Notes: generated by a model from the sequence alone, not told the origin. Counted from the first letter of the stretch, positions 47,654 to 57,606 are shown. The stretch: 64,000 nucleotides of DNA from Pedobacter cryoconitis (GCF_003259615.1 NZ_QLLR01000001.1:422782-486781); one strand, 5' to 3'. Made by a program: numbers and translations.

Positions 47654-48802
47654 TTAAACAATTCTTTTCACTCCCGGAATCAATAGAATAAGTTTACCGA
47701 GCATAAAGCTGCCCAACACAGCTAAAGGAGCTACCAGCAGCAGCTTAATTGCAGGATCAACCGTCCAGTTTCTTACCGCAAGGGTTAGCAAAACTATGAC
47801 CATCGGATGAAAAATATAAACAGCAAAAGAGCAACGGGATAACCCATTAAGTAGTGGCGATGAAATATTCCACGATCCCTTTGCCCAACTCAGCATTGCG
47901 GTTATGATAGACATCCCTATCCATTGTTCCCATACAGCATACAATAGCGACTGCCAGTGAAAACCGCCAGAATACCAGGAAACCGGCATATTCAATTTGA
48001 CGCGGATAATGAAAAATAACGGAAAAAATAACAAACATAACCATGCAGACCATTGGAGACATTTTCCAGTACGTTCGGATAATCCGTCAAACCATTTATT
48101 TCGACACGCCAGCAAACCAACAATAAACAATGCGATGTATTGCGGAAAATGCCCCAATTGAAACCCCAATGGCTTAAGCACCCATCCACCGGGAAATAAT
48201 ATCCTGGTCAAAAAACTTACCACCCCCAATGAAACAGCAAATAGCAAGATAGTACCAGCACCCGGCGCAGGCAGCGGATTTTTGAATGTAATATTGATCA
48301 GGCTTCGTCCTGCCACGTAAATCAAAATGAAAATCAATAAAGCTGCAACAAACCACATTACACCAAAATCTACCCAGGAATCATACCCCGACAAGTATTG
48401 CAGGTAAGTTATATAATGACCCTTAGCAAAATAATAAACTAAATAACTGATAAAGGGTGAAAATACAAAAGAATAAAACAGCAAAGGGATGCCCAGTCTC
48501 AGCAAACGGTCAATAATAAACTGCCGGCATCCTTTCCTATCGTAAGAAGGGGCTGTAAAGTAAGCTGATAGCAGAAAGAAAAAGCCCATAAAGAAAGATT
48601 GGTTTATACTCACAAACATCGTCATGGGAACAAGCGCACCAATATGGGTTGTTTTTTGCGTATAATACCAGCCAGTGGAAGAGCTGTAGGCAATAAATGT
48701 GTGATGGAGCACCACAAGAACAGTCAACAGTATTTTAATATTATCGATGTAAAATAACTTGTTTAACTGGTCAGATTGAGTTGGCTCTAGTGATGATGAC
48801 AT
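47654..48802 (-). CDS. Acyltransferase 3 family membrane protein
   Basis: The 382-residue protein has about 10 transmembrane segments and the acyltransferase-3 motif FYIDNIKILLTVLVVLHHTF near residue 20, with the conserved His pair in VLHHTF. Mid-protein YDRKGCRQFIIDRLLRLGIP and C-terminal FAVYIFHPMVIVLLTLAVRN also fit. Such proteins O-acylate surface sugars or peptidoglycan. No glycan cluster surrounds it. It lies 119 bases downstream of the LytTR gene on the same strand. Confidence 0.85.
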   Translation of the reverse strand: MSSSLEPTQSDQLNKLFYIDNIKILLTVLVVLHHTFIAYSSSTGWYYTQKTTHIGALVPMTMFVSINQSFFMGFFFLLSAYFTAPSYDRKGCRQFIIDRLLRLGIPLLFYSFVFSPFISYLVYYFAKGHYITYLQYLSGYDSWVDFGVMWFVAALLIFILIYVAGRSLINITFKNPLPAPGAGTILLFAVSLGVVSFLTRILFPGGWVLKPLGFQLGHFPQYIALFIVGLLACRNKWFDGLSERTGKCLQWSAWLCLLFFPLFFIIRVKLNMPVSWYSGGFHWQSLLYAVWEQWIGMSIITAMLSWAKGSWNISSPLLNGLSRCSFAVYIFHPMVIVLLTLAVRNWTVDPAIKLLLVAPLAVLGSFMLGKLILLIPGVKRIV

Positions 48803-48921
48803 GATTTATTTTTGTTTAAGATTGATAGGTTAACTCTGTACTGATGGCAAACCTACAAACAACAAAAACACATTCCCAAGCACTTGTTACGGGTAACAAG
48901 CCTTTGTGATGAACAACAAGC

Positions 48922-49827
48922 CTAAGTGATATACTCTTGCTTGAGCTGTTCATACAAGCTGTTAAAACTGTCTAACTGTGCCCTTGAAACAGGAACCTTT
49001 GCGCCGGTAGCTTTGAAAGCAAGTAAGTAGCCCTGAGCATTACCTGATACATTTTCGATCAGGAGCATATTCACTAAATAAGCTCTATGGCAACGAAAGA
49101 AGTTAGGGTGACTGGAAATTTGTGAATTAAACTGTGTAAGGGAAATCCTTTTGAGTTCGGTACTGAGCTGAGCATCTTTATAACTGGTGAGTTCAATATA
49201 ATTGCCTTCTGCTTTAGCGAAAAGCAAATCACTTAAATACAAACTAAAGTCGTCTTGTTTAACTTGTGTTTTGATAAAGACCGGAGATTGAATAACCATT
49301 TTTGGCTGTTCAACACTCAACGGAATAAATTGAACAACAAACGGAGCACCTTTTTTGGATTGAAAATAGAAATTGGCTACCCGAAAAATCAAATAAAAAA
49401 AACTACCCGCCACTAAACTATTCCTTAATTCTTCCCATAAATAATACCACGACAAATTATCGGTGTTATGATAAATTATGTCGCGCATTAAAAAGCCGGC
49501 AATGCCTGTTAAGATCAGAACAATTCCTATATGTTTGTATTCCTGAAGTAAGGTCCAGCCTTTTGATTGTGACCGCTTTCTTAAATAATTAAGCGTTCTA
49601 AAATAAGTATAAATAACTATTGCCGGCGACAACGCATGAAGAGCACATATGAAGAAATAGTTTATCTTTTGTTCCGGTGCAGACACACCAAAGGGCTTAA
49701 ATAATAAAAGAAATAGTAGAATAACAACAAAGATAACAGCTGAATTTTTAAGCAGATTACCGGGAAGGTAGCGGTTCGGATATTCAATCTCTTTAAATAA
49801 ATGTTCTCTGTTAATATAAATTTCCAT
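48922..49827 (-). CDS. Membrane-bound LytTR-type DNA-binding protein
   Basis: The 301-residue protein has four hydrophobic segments in residues 25-160 (VIFVVILLFLLLFKPFG, CALHALSPAIVIYTYFR, HIGIVLILTGIAGFLMRDII) and a LytTR domain at about 190-295 (LYLSDLLFAKAEGNYIELTS, LKRISLTQFNSQISSHPNFF). There is no receiver domain, so it senses through its membrane part. These one-component LytTR regulators are common in Bacteroidota. It may control the acyltransferase downstream. Confidence 0.85.
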   Translation of the reverse strand: MEIYINREHLFKEIEYPNRYLPGNLLKNSAVIFVVILLFLLLFKPFGVSAPEQKINYFFICALHALSPAIVIYTYFRTLNYLRKRSQSKGWTLLQEYKHIGIVLILTGIAGFLMRDIIYHNTDNLSWYYLWEELRNSLVAGSFFYLIFRVANFYFQSKKGAPFVVQFIPLSVEQPKMVIQSPVFIKTQVKQDDFSLYLSDLLFAKAEGNYIELTSYKDAQLSTELKRISLTQFNSQISSHPNFFRCHRAYLVNMLLIENVSGNAQGYLLAFKATGAKVPVSRAQLDSFNSLYEQLKQEYIT

Positions 49828-50040
49828 AGTTTAAGCTACGCTCTGCCGCACATCAAAAATATCATTTTTTATTTAAGCTATCTGATTATTGTGTCGTCCT
49901 GTTAGTTTGTCGGTTACTCTTGCCCGGTACAGGGGCTGAAGACTGAAAACCTATTTTTAGAAACGTAAAATCAACTCAAATTTTCAGAAAAGTCATTAAT
50001 AAAAAAGGATTGTAACATTGAATCTGTGGCTAATCGGCCA

Positions 50041-51645
50041 CTATTTGTGAAACACCCAGATAAACATACGCTTACTATAATGCAGCACAGTTTTATGGAG
50101 TGAAGGCATCACAGCAATTAAAAACAAGACAATGGACAGCACGATAGCAATAGTCAAAAATATCGCCCTGTAACCTAATATCTGTGCCTGAAGGTCTACT
50201 GCCCGTCCCAAAGAACTGTAAGCAAGAGAAGTTGCCTGCTCCGTAGTGTAACCTTTGGAGCTGAACATTTGTACATAACTATTTAGCCGTTCGCTGGTTG
50301 CAAAATCAAGAAAGCTCACCCGGTTTAGAATCCCTGTTTTATAGTCTTTATTAAAGTAAAGCTGCAGGTTGTAAAATCCTGCAATAGATTGAAGGGTGGC
50401 ATTAAAGCGGGTACATGCGGCAACAAAAATGCCAGTAGTCCCCGTATGTTTCGGTGCAGAAGACAGGATGAAAATAACTACCGGAACGAAAATCAGTCCT
50501 GCAGATGCCCCCTGAAGGAACACAGGGATAATTAAATCTGGAAAGGAAAGGTCCGGGGTGAATACAAAATACATCCATAGGTGATATATGATCATGATGC
50601 TAAACCCTACGATCAGAAACCCTTTAGTAGAATGGCGGTTCCTGATGATCAACTGCCCTGATAAAATCATAAACAGGATAATACCGCTTACATTGCAAAG
50701 TCCTAAGATCATTAATCGATAAGGGCCCCAACCAAGGACACCTCCTGTATAACTGTAAATGAGATTGATAGAATCCTTGAAGCCATAATAAATAGCGAGT
50801 ATCACCAACCCAATTACAAAATTGCGCGATTTAAAAATACTCAAATCAATTAAGGGCCTTCTGATCAGGTATTGTCTGAAAAGAAAGCATAATGTGCCAG
50901 AAGCCGCAGCCAGAGAAGAAATTATAATTCTTCTGTCCTGAAACCAATAATATTTTGAGCCATAAACCATGGTATAAGTCAGGGAAGTTGCTGCAGCAAT
51001 GAGCAGTACAAAGCCAATCCAGTCTAATTGATAGAGCGGATATTTTTTATGGCCTGAGGTTGATTTTAAGGCAAGCAATACGATAACCAGGGTGGCCAGC
51101 TGAAAAATGATGGAATAAACATACACCTGGGTCCAGTCTGAACTATTCACTACCATGGCAGCGGCGATACCTATAATTACCCCATTGCTGAAAATAGACC
51201 CGTAAAATACTGAAGATCCAATGGCCTGCATATGTTCTGTTTTAAGCCTGGAATAGATCAACACGACCATACAACCTGCGATATTACAAACTACAATACC
51301 TTGTAAGAACCGGACAACGAAAAACACATTAACGTCCCTGATGAACAGACAAGCCAGACTGAGCAGAATTCCTGCTGTTATGTTGACGATGAGGTAATTT
51401 CTCGTTTCGAAATAGCGCAAAAAGCGGAACTGTATAGGGAGTATGCCCAATATACCAACATAACATATCTGCATGCCAAACGACAAATCTTCACTTTGAA
51501 AGCCCAGCAAAGAGATCAGGTAATTCTGGGTCATCGCAAATACCCCGAATTGAACCAGCGAAGACATCAGGATCAGGAACAGGGCGATACGGACACCCCA
51601 GTTCCAATCTATGATCCAGTTCTTGAAGTATTGAGGCCCCCTCAT
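50041..51645 (-). CDS. emrB: MFS efflux pump subunit (EmrB/DHA2 type)
   Basis: The 534-residue membrane protein has about 14 transmembrane segments. RLKTEHMQAIGSSVF and GLIFVPVVIFILSSAPKHTG match MFS drug:proton antiporters. It overlaps the upstream emrA-like gene by four bases (51642-51645), and the TolC-like gene is upstream of that, so the three form one efflux operon. The gene symbol is a family call; the substrate is unknown. Confidence 0.85.
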   Translation of the reverse strand: MRGPQYFKNWIIDWNWGVRIALFLILMSSLVQFGVFAMTQNYLISLLGFQSEDLSFGMQICYVGILGILPIQFRFLRYFETRNYLIVNITAGILLSLACLFIRDVNVFFVVRFLQGIVVCNIAGCMVVLIYSRLKTEHMQAIGSSVFYGSIFSNGVIIGIAAAMVVNSSDWTQVYVYSIIFQLATLVIVLLALKSTSGHKKYPLYQLDWIGFVLLIAAATSLTYTMVYGSKYYWFQDRRIIISSLAAASGTLCFLFRQYLIRRPLIDLSIFKSRNFVIGLVILAIYYGFKDSINLIYSYTGGVLGWGPYRLMILGLCNVSGIILFMILSGQLIIRNRHSTKGFLIVGFSIMIIYHLWMYFVFTPDLSFPDLIIPVFLQGASAGLIFVPVVIFILSSAPKHTGTTGIFVAACTRFNATLQSIAGFYNLQLYFNKDYKTGILNRVSFLDFATSERLNSYVQMFSSKGYTTEQATSLAYSSLGRAVDLQAQILGYRAIFLTIAIVLSIVLFLIAVMPSLHKTVLHYSKRMFIWVFHK

Positions 51646-52685
51646 GATTTTCTTTGTTTCTGAATAGATACGATTACATTCATCCCCACTTTAACAGCAT
51701 TCATATCGTCCTGATTGAGTTTAATTTTAACTGGAATGCGTTGAACTATCTTTACAAAGTTCCCGCTTGAGTTATCTGGAGGAAGCAATGAAAATTTAGA
51801 GCCGGTAGATCCCGATATAGCCTCAATAGTACCGCTGTAGTGTGCGCCATCGAGCGCATCTACACTAATATCTACAACCTGGCCGATGTGCATTCCCCCA
51901 ACCTGGGTTTCCAGGAAATTAGCAGTAACCCATTTTTCTTTTTCATTGATGATATAGACCAGAGGTTGTCCCGGTTGTATCTGCTGGCCAGTCAATACAG
52001 TTTTTCTTCCCAATCTCCCACTGTATGGAGCTGTGATTACGGTATATGAAAGGTTAATGCGGGCCAGTTCCAGCTGAGCTTCTTTTTTCTTTAAATCAGC
52101 CAATAGCAGACCTGTCTTAGATTTAAGTTCCAGAATTCTGGCCTTGCTGGCTGTCAAGCTGCTTTTTGAAGCGTTAAAATCACTTACTGCTACATCATAA
52201 TGAGCTTTTACCTGCTCGAATTCAGCGCCAGTTACGGCTTCTGCCTTTACCAGGTTTTTATATCTGTTGATGTCCTGCTGACTTTGCCATTGCCGTGCTT
52301 TAGCACCTTCAATCTGATCTTTATTGACTGTAGTAGCTACTTCCGCTGCATAGACGCTGGCATCTAACATTTTAAGCTGTGCATGGGCATCATCAACTGC
52401 AGCCTGCGCTTCCTGCAACCTGGCTTTATATTCACGGTCCTCGATTGTGATTAAAGTATCTCCCGCCTGAACAGGAAGATGTTCGTTAAACCAAACTTTT
52501 TTAATATACCCTCCCGCCCTTGCGGAAACCGGATTGATGTTTGCTTCCACCTGCGCATCATTGGTTTCTTCATATTTTTGCATTCGCAATAAATAACTGA
52601 CCGCGTAAAATATACCCGTTACAACGACCAGTGCTGCGACAATTGAGAGTGTGATATTACCTGCATGAGGTCTTTTTCTTTCCAT
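51642..52685 (-). CDS. emrA: HlyD/EmrA-family periplasmic adaptor
   Basis: The 347-residue protein has an N-terminal membrane anchor (LSIVAALVVVTGIFYAVSYL), then the lipoyl-type half domains (NPVSARAGGYIKKVWFNEHL, TVITAPYSGRLGRKTVLTGQ) around a coiled hairpin (about 90-200). The start at 52685 is the first ATG; an upstream GTG at 52697 is less likely. It bridges the inner-membrane pump and the TolC channel. It is encoded between them. Confidence 0.9.
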   Translation of the reverse strand: MERKRPHAGNITLSIVAALVVVTGIFYAVSYLLRMQKYEETNDAQVEANINPVSARAGGYIKKVWFNEHLPVQAGDTLITIEDREYKARLQEAQAAVDDAHAQLKMLDASVYAAEVATTVNKDQIEGAKARQWQSQQDINRYKNLVKAEAVTGAEFEQVKAHYDVAVSDFNASKSSLTASKARILELKSKTGLLLADLKKKEAQLELARINLSYTVITAPYSGRLGRKTVLTGQQIQPGQPLVYIINEKEKWVTANFLETQVGGMHIGQVVDISVDALDGAHYSGTIEAISGSTGSKFSLLPPDNSSGNFVKIVQRIPVKIKLNQDDMNAVKVGMNVIVSIQKQRKS

Positions 52686-52726
52686 TTTTATAATCACTAA
52701 TAGTTCTTAAATTTTGTCCTGCTGTT

Positions 52727-54064
52727 TTAAAGTCTTCCTGTGGAATAAAGCATCCGGTAATAGATCATCATTGCTTCTACTTGTGAATTGACCAAATTGA
52801 ACCTTGAACCCTGAAACAGGTTATCAGCATCCAGTAAGTCGGTCAGTAGTGCGAGTTGGTTAAAGTATTTGGTGCTCATGATTTCATAATTCGCTTTAGC
52901 CTGCTGAATAGACTTTTGATTCACCCCGATCCGGTTTAGGGCTTCGCTATATTTAATATAATAACCTTCAATTTCCTGAAGTTTATCGTCCAGCTGAGCT
53001 TCTTTTTCTTTTTCGGCCCTATTTAAACGCCATTTTACTGCTGCAACTTTGTGCTTATTCTGGTACAAAGAAGAAATACTGTACTGCGCTTTTATTCCAA
53101 CGAAACCGATAGCATATAGCTGGTCCACTGCCGGTTTAAAAAGAAAATTCGGATAGTTGAAACCATAGGCCGTCACGAGGTTTAAAGTTGGCAGGTTATA
53201 GCTCCTGGTTAGTTTGAGGATAGATTGATTTAACGCTATCGATTGATCCGATTTTAATATATTAAATGCCCCCTCACCTTTGGTTTTTACTAAAGCTTCT
53301 AATTCATCGGCAGAAGGTTTAATCATGGCGGCAGAATCTTTGGGAAGGATAAGGGTAGATTGCGACAGGTTCAGCAGAACGGCTAGCTTTTGACCCGAGA
53401 TCTTAATATCATTCTCTGTTGAAGCTAAATCAAGCTGAACATTTGACAACATCACCTCTGCTCTCAATACATCACTTTTCGTTACTTTTTGATTTTTGTA
53501 AAGTGTTGTAATATTCTTCAGGCGAAGCTCTGCCCGCTTAAGTTGATCGGTGGTAAACCTTTTAAGGTCATATAACCTGATCAGTCCCAGATAATAAGAA
53601 GCCGCCTGTAATTTAATACTGCCAGATCGTTCTTTTACATTCAAAGAAGCTATATCGGTTTTAACAGATTGCTGCTCTTGTATGGCTTTTATTCTCCCTC
53701 CACTATATACATTAAAATTGCCTTCCAATCCTAAACTGGCCTCGTTTGGTGTTGGATACCTTGGAGCAGAGTTGCGTCCCCCTAAACCATCTTCATATAC
53801 AGACAGACTTGAATAACGAAGATAAGACGCTTTTGCTTCAAACTGCGGGAGCGCCATTAGCCTGGTATCTTTTTTCTCGGCTTGTGCAGCTGATTCTTCT
53901 ATTTTATCAATATCTATCCATTTATTCTTTGCTCCGGCTAATGTAAGTGCTTCTTCTAAAGAAAGTTGTTTTACATTTTCATCCTGGGTAAAACTTTGTC
54001 CTTTACTGGTAAAAACGCTAAATAATAAAATTGGTATTAGAATAAACTGGGTTTCAAATTTCAT
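52727..54064 (-). CDS. TolC-family outer-membrane channel
   Basis: This 445-residue protein has a signal peptide (FILIPILLFSVFTSKGQS) and the internal duplication of TolC: LSLEEALTLAGAKNKWIDID near the N terminus, long coiled helices, and the second set NYEIMSTKYFNQLALLTDLL near residue 390. It is first in the efflux operon, followed by the adaptor (41 bases) and pump genes. The divergent AraC gene probably controls the operon. Confidence 0.88.
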   Translation of the reverse strand: MKFETQFILIPILLFSVFTSKGQSFTQDENVKQLSLEEALTLAGAKNKWIDIDKIEESAAQAEKKDTRLMALPQFEAKASYLRYSSLSVYEDGLGGRNSAPRYPTPNEASLGLEGNFNVYSGGRIKAIQEQQSVKTDIASLNVKERSGSIKLQAASYYLGLIRLYDLKRFTTDQLKRAELRLKNITTLYKNQKVTKSDVLRAEVMLSNVQLDLASTENDIKISGQKLAVLLNLSQSTLILPKDSAAMIKPSADELEALVKTKGEGAFNILKSDQSIALNQSILKLTRSYNLPTLNLVTAYGFNYPNFLFKPAVDQLYAIGFVGIKAQYSISSLYQNKHKVAAVKWRLNRAEKEKEAQLDDKLQEIEGYYIKYSEALNRIGVNQKSIQQAKANYEIMSTKYFNQLALLTDLLDADNLFQGSRFNLVNSQVEAMMIYYRMLYSTGRL

Positions 54065-54193
54065 TACGGATTAATTTTTCGTCCGTGCAAAACTACCCTC
54101 ATTACAATCGCGCCTGATGAGCAAACCCGAAAAATACTGGTACTTTTCGTGCATTCAATCCACATCCAAACCGATTTATGTTTTCCAATTGTC

Positions 54194-54201
54194 TACTTTT
54201 G
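54194..54201 (+). promoter_or_regulatory. -7 box for the AraC gene
   Basis: TACTTTTG matches TAnnTTTG and lies 25 bases before the ATG at 54227. This supports that start over the upstream frame from 54149, which would begin before the promoter. Confidence 0.5.
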
Positions 54202-54226
54202 CATGGTACTGCTAGAGCTGTTGCCA

Positions 54227-55120
54227 ATGGATGCCCCAAAGACTAAAGGAATTAAACACATATCATCCGCTGAATATATCAGTCGTTTTGTAAATACCTA
54301 TTCGACTGTGCAGTTTAAGAACGCAATGGTACAGGTATACGATTATCAAAACCACTCTAAATTCTTAAAAACACCAACCACACTTTTCCGGCCGGATTAC
54401 AACTATGTTATTTATCTTAAAAGTGGTTTCATTAAAAAACAACTGGGTACAGAGATAAAATGTATTGAGGCTCCTGCAGTTGTTTTTGTTGGTGCGGGTC
54501 ACGTAGTTGGAATGAATGAAGTATCTGCTGATCCGGAGGGAACAATTGTAGTCTTTGAGAACGATATATTAAATGAAATTCTTTCCAGACAAGATTTGCT
54601 TAAATTGTTCGACATCAACCCTATTATCAAACTGAATGAAAAAACAAGTGCATATATTGGCGCATTAGGTGAGCTCCTATTACATGAATATCAGGAAAAT
54701 AAAATGGACATGCAGGTCATTACCCCATTACTGCAGGCAATGTTCCAAAAACTGTTAAGCTTATCTGACCGGCATTTTGTGCTTTCACAGAGCCATTTAA
54801 TCGCCCTTCGCTTTAAGGAGCTGGTCTATAGAAATTTTGTACAGGAAAAAAGTGTTTCCTATTACGCCAGGGAAATGGCCATTACTGAAAACTATCTGAA
54901 TAGATGTTCTAACCAGATTTTAAACAAATCAGCAAAAAAATTCATCATTGAAGTTACAGTTTTACAAAGCAGGATTTTACTTCAGGATATGGGAAAGCAT
55001 GTGGCTGAAATTGCAAATGAACTTAATTTTGACGATCCGGCATACTTTACCAGGATGTTTAAAAAAGTAACAGGTATTTCACCATCAGATTATAAAAAAC
55101 AAATATTAAACAATTTATGA
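54227..55120 (+). CDS. AraC-family transcriptional regulator
   Basis: The 297-residue protein starts at MDAPKTKGIKHISSAEYISR. Frames from 54149 or 54203 begin before or on the promoter. The C terminus carries the AraC HTHs (ENYLNRCSNQILNKSAKKFI, VAEIANELNFDDPAYFTRMF, KKVTGISPSDYKK). It is divergent from the tolC-emrAB operon, so it probably regulates efflux in response to a compound. Confidence 0.88.
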   Translation: MDAPKTKGIKHISSAEYISRFVNTYSTVQFKNAMVQVYDYQNHSKFLKTPTTLFRPDYNYVIYLKSGFIKKQLGTEIKCIEAPAVVFVGAGHVVGMNEVSADPEGTIVVFENDILNEILSRQDLLKLFDINPIIKLNEKTSAYIGALGELLLHEYQENKMDMQVITPLLQAMFQKLLSLSDRHFVLSQSHLIALRFKELVYRNFVQEKSVSYYAREMAITENYLNRCSNQILNKSAKKFIIEVTVLQSRILLQDMGKHVAEIANELNFDDPAYFTRMFKKVTGISPSDYKKQILNNL

Positions 55121-55208
55121 TTCCAAGCTAAAGTGGTTAATTTTAAGCAGGGGACCCAAACTCTTTAGCTATCATGAACTCGGAATATCTCTCAAAAGAC
55201 GATGGACT

Positions 55209-55797
55209 TTATAGTTCCTGCTGAATAAACCACTCAATATATTGTGGTAAAGATGTACCTGCATAATATGGTAAATTCATCAGCAGATATGGCTTTTTAT
55301 TTGGCGTGATTGCTTTCTCTACATTGAATGTGCCTGCATACATTCGAATAGCATAAGGATGATCTACTGCATCAATGAACAGGTGAAGTGATTTTAAACT
55401 CCCTGTACTTCCCGATTTTATCTCTATTGGAAAGATTAAGCCGTGATAAGAATAGAGCAAATCAACTTCAGCGCTTGAAGTATTTTTGTCTCTAACCCAA
55501 AAACTGGGCGTTTTCGCTGAAATACTTAGCAGGGATATAAGCTCTTGTGTAACTAAGTGCGGTATAACCGCACCTTTATAAGCGCTGTTCAAGTCTTGCA
55601 TTGCCAGCATTTCTGCTTGTATTCCGAGAGAATAGTTAACTAATCCTGTATCCAGGAATTGTAAGCGTGGAGCTTTTTTCAGATCAGTTTTCAATGGAGG
55701 ATTTATATCTGTTGTAGGATAAATCAAACGAACAATTTTTGCATCATCAAGAGTTCTAAATGCCTCTCCTACCCCTCTTGAACGTTTAATAATGATA
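55209..55797 (-). pseudogene. DUF4143 domain fragment (C-terminal half of an AAA_14 ATPase)
   Basis: The frame encodes RGVGEAFRTLDDAKIVRLIY, then PRLQFLDTGLVNYSLGIQAE, FWVRDKNTSSAEVDLLYSYH, GLIFPIEIKSGSTGSLKSLH and PYLLMNLPYYAGTSLPQYIE. These are the complete C-terminal half of the AAA_14/DUF4143 proteins, usually about 380-450 residues. The Walker-bearing N-terminal half is absent, and only about 200 bases lie between the fragment and the island end. A stop codon precedes it in frame at about 55826. It is truncated, perhaps by the same events that placed the island here. Confidence 0.85.
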
Positions 55798-55827
55798 AAT
55801 TGAACTATAAAATCAGTAAGTAATCAT

Positions 55828-56218
55828 CTTATTAACGAATCGTAACCAGCTGCTTTGAACTAAGAAAATATCAAACCCAAAACTTGAAATTTAATCCCTG
55901 ATCCACAAGTTTATGACTTGATCCTGTATTAATACAAACCGTTACAATCAACAGAATAACCCCCATTCAATCAGACAAATCTTCCTCAAAACAGAAATGG
56001 CCCTTAAACACAAAACCCCGCGTTTAGAAACGAAAAAAGCCGCTTCTCTTTTCAGAAAAGCGGCTTTTTAAGCAGTGACCCAAGTGGGCGCTTCTCGAAC
56101 CATTTCCTGTCTGATTTACGTTTAATCACTGATTTGACTAAAAAAATTGCATAATAAATACGCGGTGATTCTTTATGATAAATGCCAAATAACAAAATTG
56201 ATATGAACCAGATTTAAC
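55828..56218. other. Gene-free island edge
   Basis: Between the DUF4143 fragment and the first island gene (391 bases) no gene is visible. The segment holds the left 57-bp repeat (56021-56077) and its embedded terminator hairpin, followed by a short stretch (56078-56109) that resembles a decayed tRNA end (TCGAACCAT). Confidence 0.6.
56021..56077. repeat. Left attachment-type direct repeat (57 bp)
   Basis: This 57-bp sequence is identical to 62344-62400, which ends at the 3' end of the tRNA-Met gene. It contains an AAAAAAGCCGCTTCT...AGAAAAGCGGCTTTTT hairpin. Outside the 57 bp the two copies diverge. It marks the far end of the integrated island. Confidence 0.8.
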
Positions 56219-57170
56219 CTAGTCCTTGACTTCAGAAATCAATTCAGTTATAGTTATGGTTTTCTTTTTAATGCCGCCCGCTTTACTGGCCGACTCTCCG
56301 CCGTGCAAATTGATGAAAATGATGTAAAAGATCTTATCTCTAAAATTGACCCTTTGCGGCCAGGTATTATCTTTTTCAGTCCCTGTTAATTCGAATTTTA
56401 TCGCATCAAAATTAAACACAACCAATATCCGATGTTCTTATGATAATCATCTGCATATTTTACTGTTTGGGCAAAACCTCCTTTTATTCTGTTTAGTCCA
56501 TATCCTTTACTTTCATCCGTAATCTTGATCTCCAACACAATAGGATCTTCAGTGTGTAACATACTCACGACATCCGCCCGCCCTGATGCTGACAAGGGTG
56601 TTGAGAAAGGGAATTCAATACCCTGATCAAATAGAAATAACCTTAGATTGTCTTCAAGTTTGCTTTCCCCAGTCTTGCTGTTAGATGTATATAGTACATT
56701 CAGTTTTGCTTTAAAAAACCATTCGCATCTGAGTTTATATTTTTCCAGCAAAAAAAGTACAGAACTGGATTCACCCAACACATCGTTAAGATAATTGACT
56801 ATGGGATCTATGATCAACTCGACATATTCAATCACCTTATCATTGTTATTAGAAGCAGTGCAAAACTCCCAAAGAAGGCCTTGTGGATTTGTTCTAGGTT
56901 TTGATAAAAAGTATCCAATCAAATGAAATTTGTAAACCGCTTCTTCTTCCTCGCTATCAAAAGTTAGACAACTAAATTGATCAGTATCAAGCACAAAAAC
57001 AGTCTCACTTGGAACATAAGTGCTTTCAGATAAGATCGACAGCAGAGCGGGTGTATTTATTACTTTATCAAAAAATACTTATGCGAATTGTTAAACTGAT
57101 CATGGCTGGATTTCATTACTCGGTTCCGCCACTCTTTCAAATTTACTCTCAGGTTATGATTATAGTACAT
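56219..57170 (-). pseudogene. PD-(D/E)XK nuclease-like protein, broken by two single-base deletions
   Basis: Reading minus, the gene starts at 57170 with MYYNHNLRVNLKEWRNRVMK and shares one base with the stop of the zinc-ribbon gene. A run of six T near 57078 lacks one base, and restoring it joins SHKYF to FDKVINTPALLSILSES. Near 56425 one more missing base joins NIGYWL to VFNFDAIKFE. The restored protein is about 317 residues, with SGRADVVS...PIVLEIKI as a nuclease-type D-(E)xK core, ending KKKTITITELISEVKD. Function is inferred from the motif alone. The gene is broken, or two sequencing errors fall here. Confidence 0.7.
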
Positions 57171-57394
57171 TATTTAAACATATTTTTTAAAGCTTTCTCC
57201 AAATCCTTCACGACTTGATCCACTTGGTTTAATCCTGTATGAAAAGTGGAGTCTGCATCGACTAGGTGAATTATTTTTTTACAGTTATGGCAGAAGCAAA
57301 GTTCCTCCAATTTAATGTCCCTGACCATTACATCAAAGTTATAGCCACACGATGGGCAGTCAAGATCGATCCAGTTGTAAAGCAAATGGAACAT
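57170..57394 (-). CDS. Small zinc-ribbon protein
   Basis: This 74-residue protein has two CxxC knuckles: LDCPSCGYNFDVMV and FCHNCKKIIHLV, about 20 residues apart, so it binds one zinc. The C-terminal part (LNQVDQVVKDLEKALKNMF) is helical and amphipathic. The TAA stop shares its last A with the ATG of the downstream nuclease-like gene, which implies translational coupling. It may be a partner or regulator of that nuclease. Confidence 0.7.
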   Translation of the reverse strand: MFHLLYNWIDLDCPSCGYNFDVMVRDIKLEELCFCHNCKKIIHLVDADSTFHTGLNQVDQVVKDLEKALKNMFK

Positions 57395-57606
57395 TCAGCA
57401 ATTTACTCAATTAATCATCAATCCAGATAATTTTCCGTTATCACAGAAATCCAACAACCCATCAAATACTTAATTGATTAAAAACCGCAACTTTCGCTAT
57501 GGTACTTTCTATACCGTCCGTTCAAAAGATATATAGGAAAGATCAATAACTTCATCTCTAATCTTAGTTTCGTTAGAGGATAGATCGACATATTTAAATT
57601 TATAAT

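Noticed and set aside
56078..56109. A second tRNA gene at the left repeat.
   Set aside because: Only the T-loop-like piece is recognisable; no cloverleaf can be formed.
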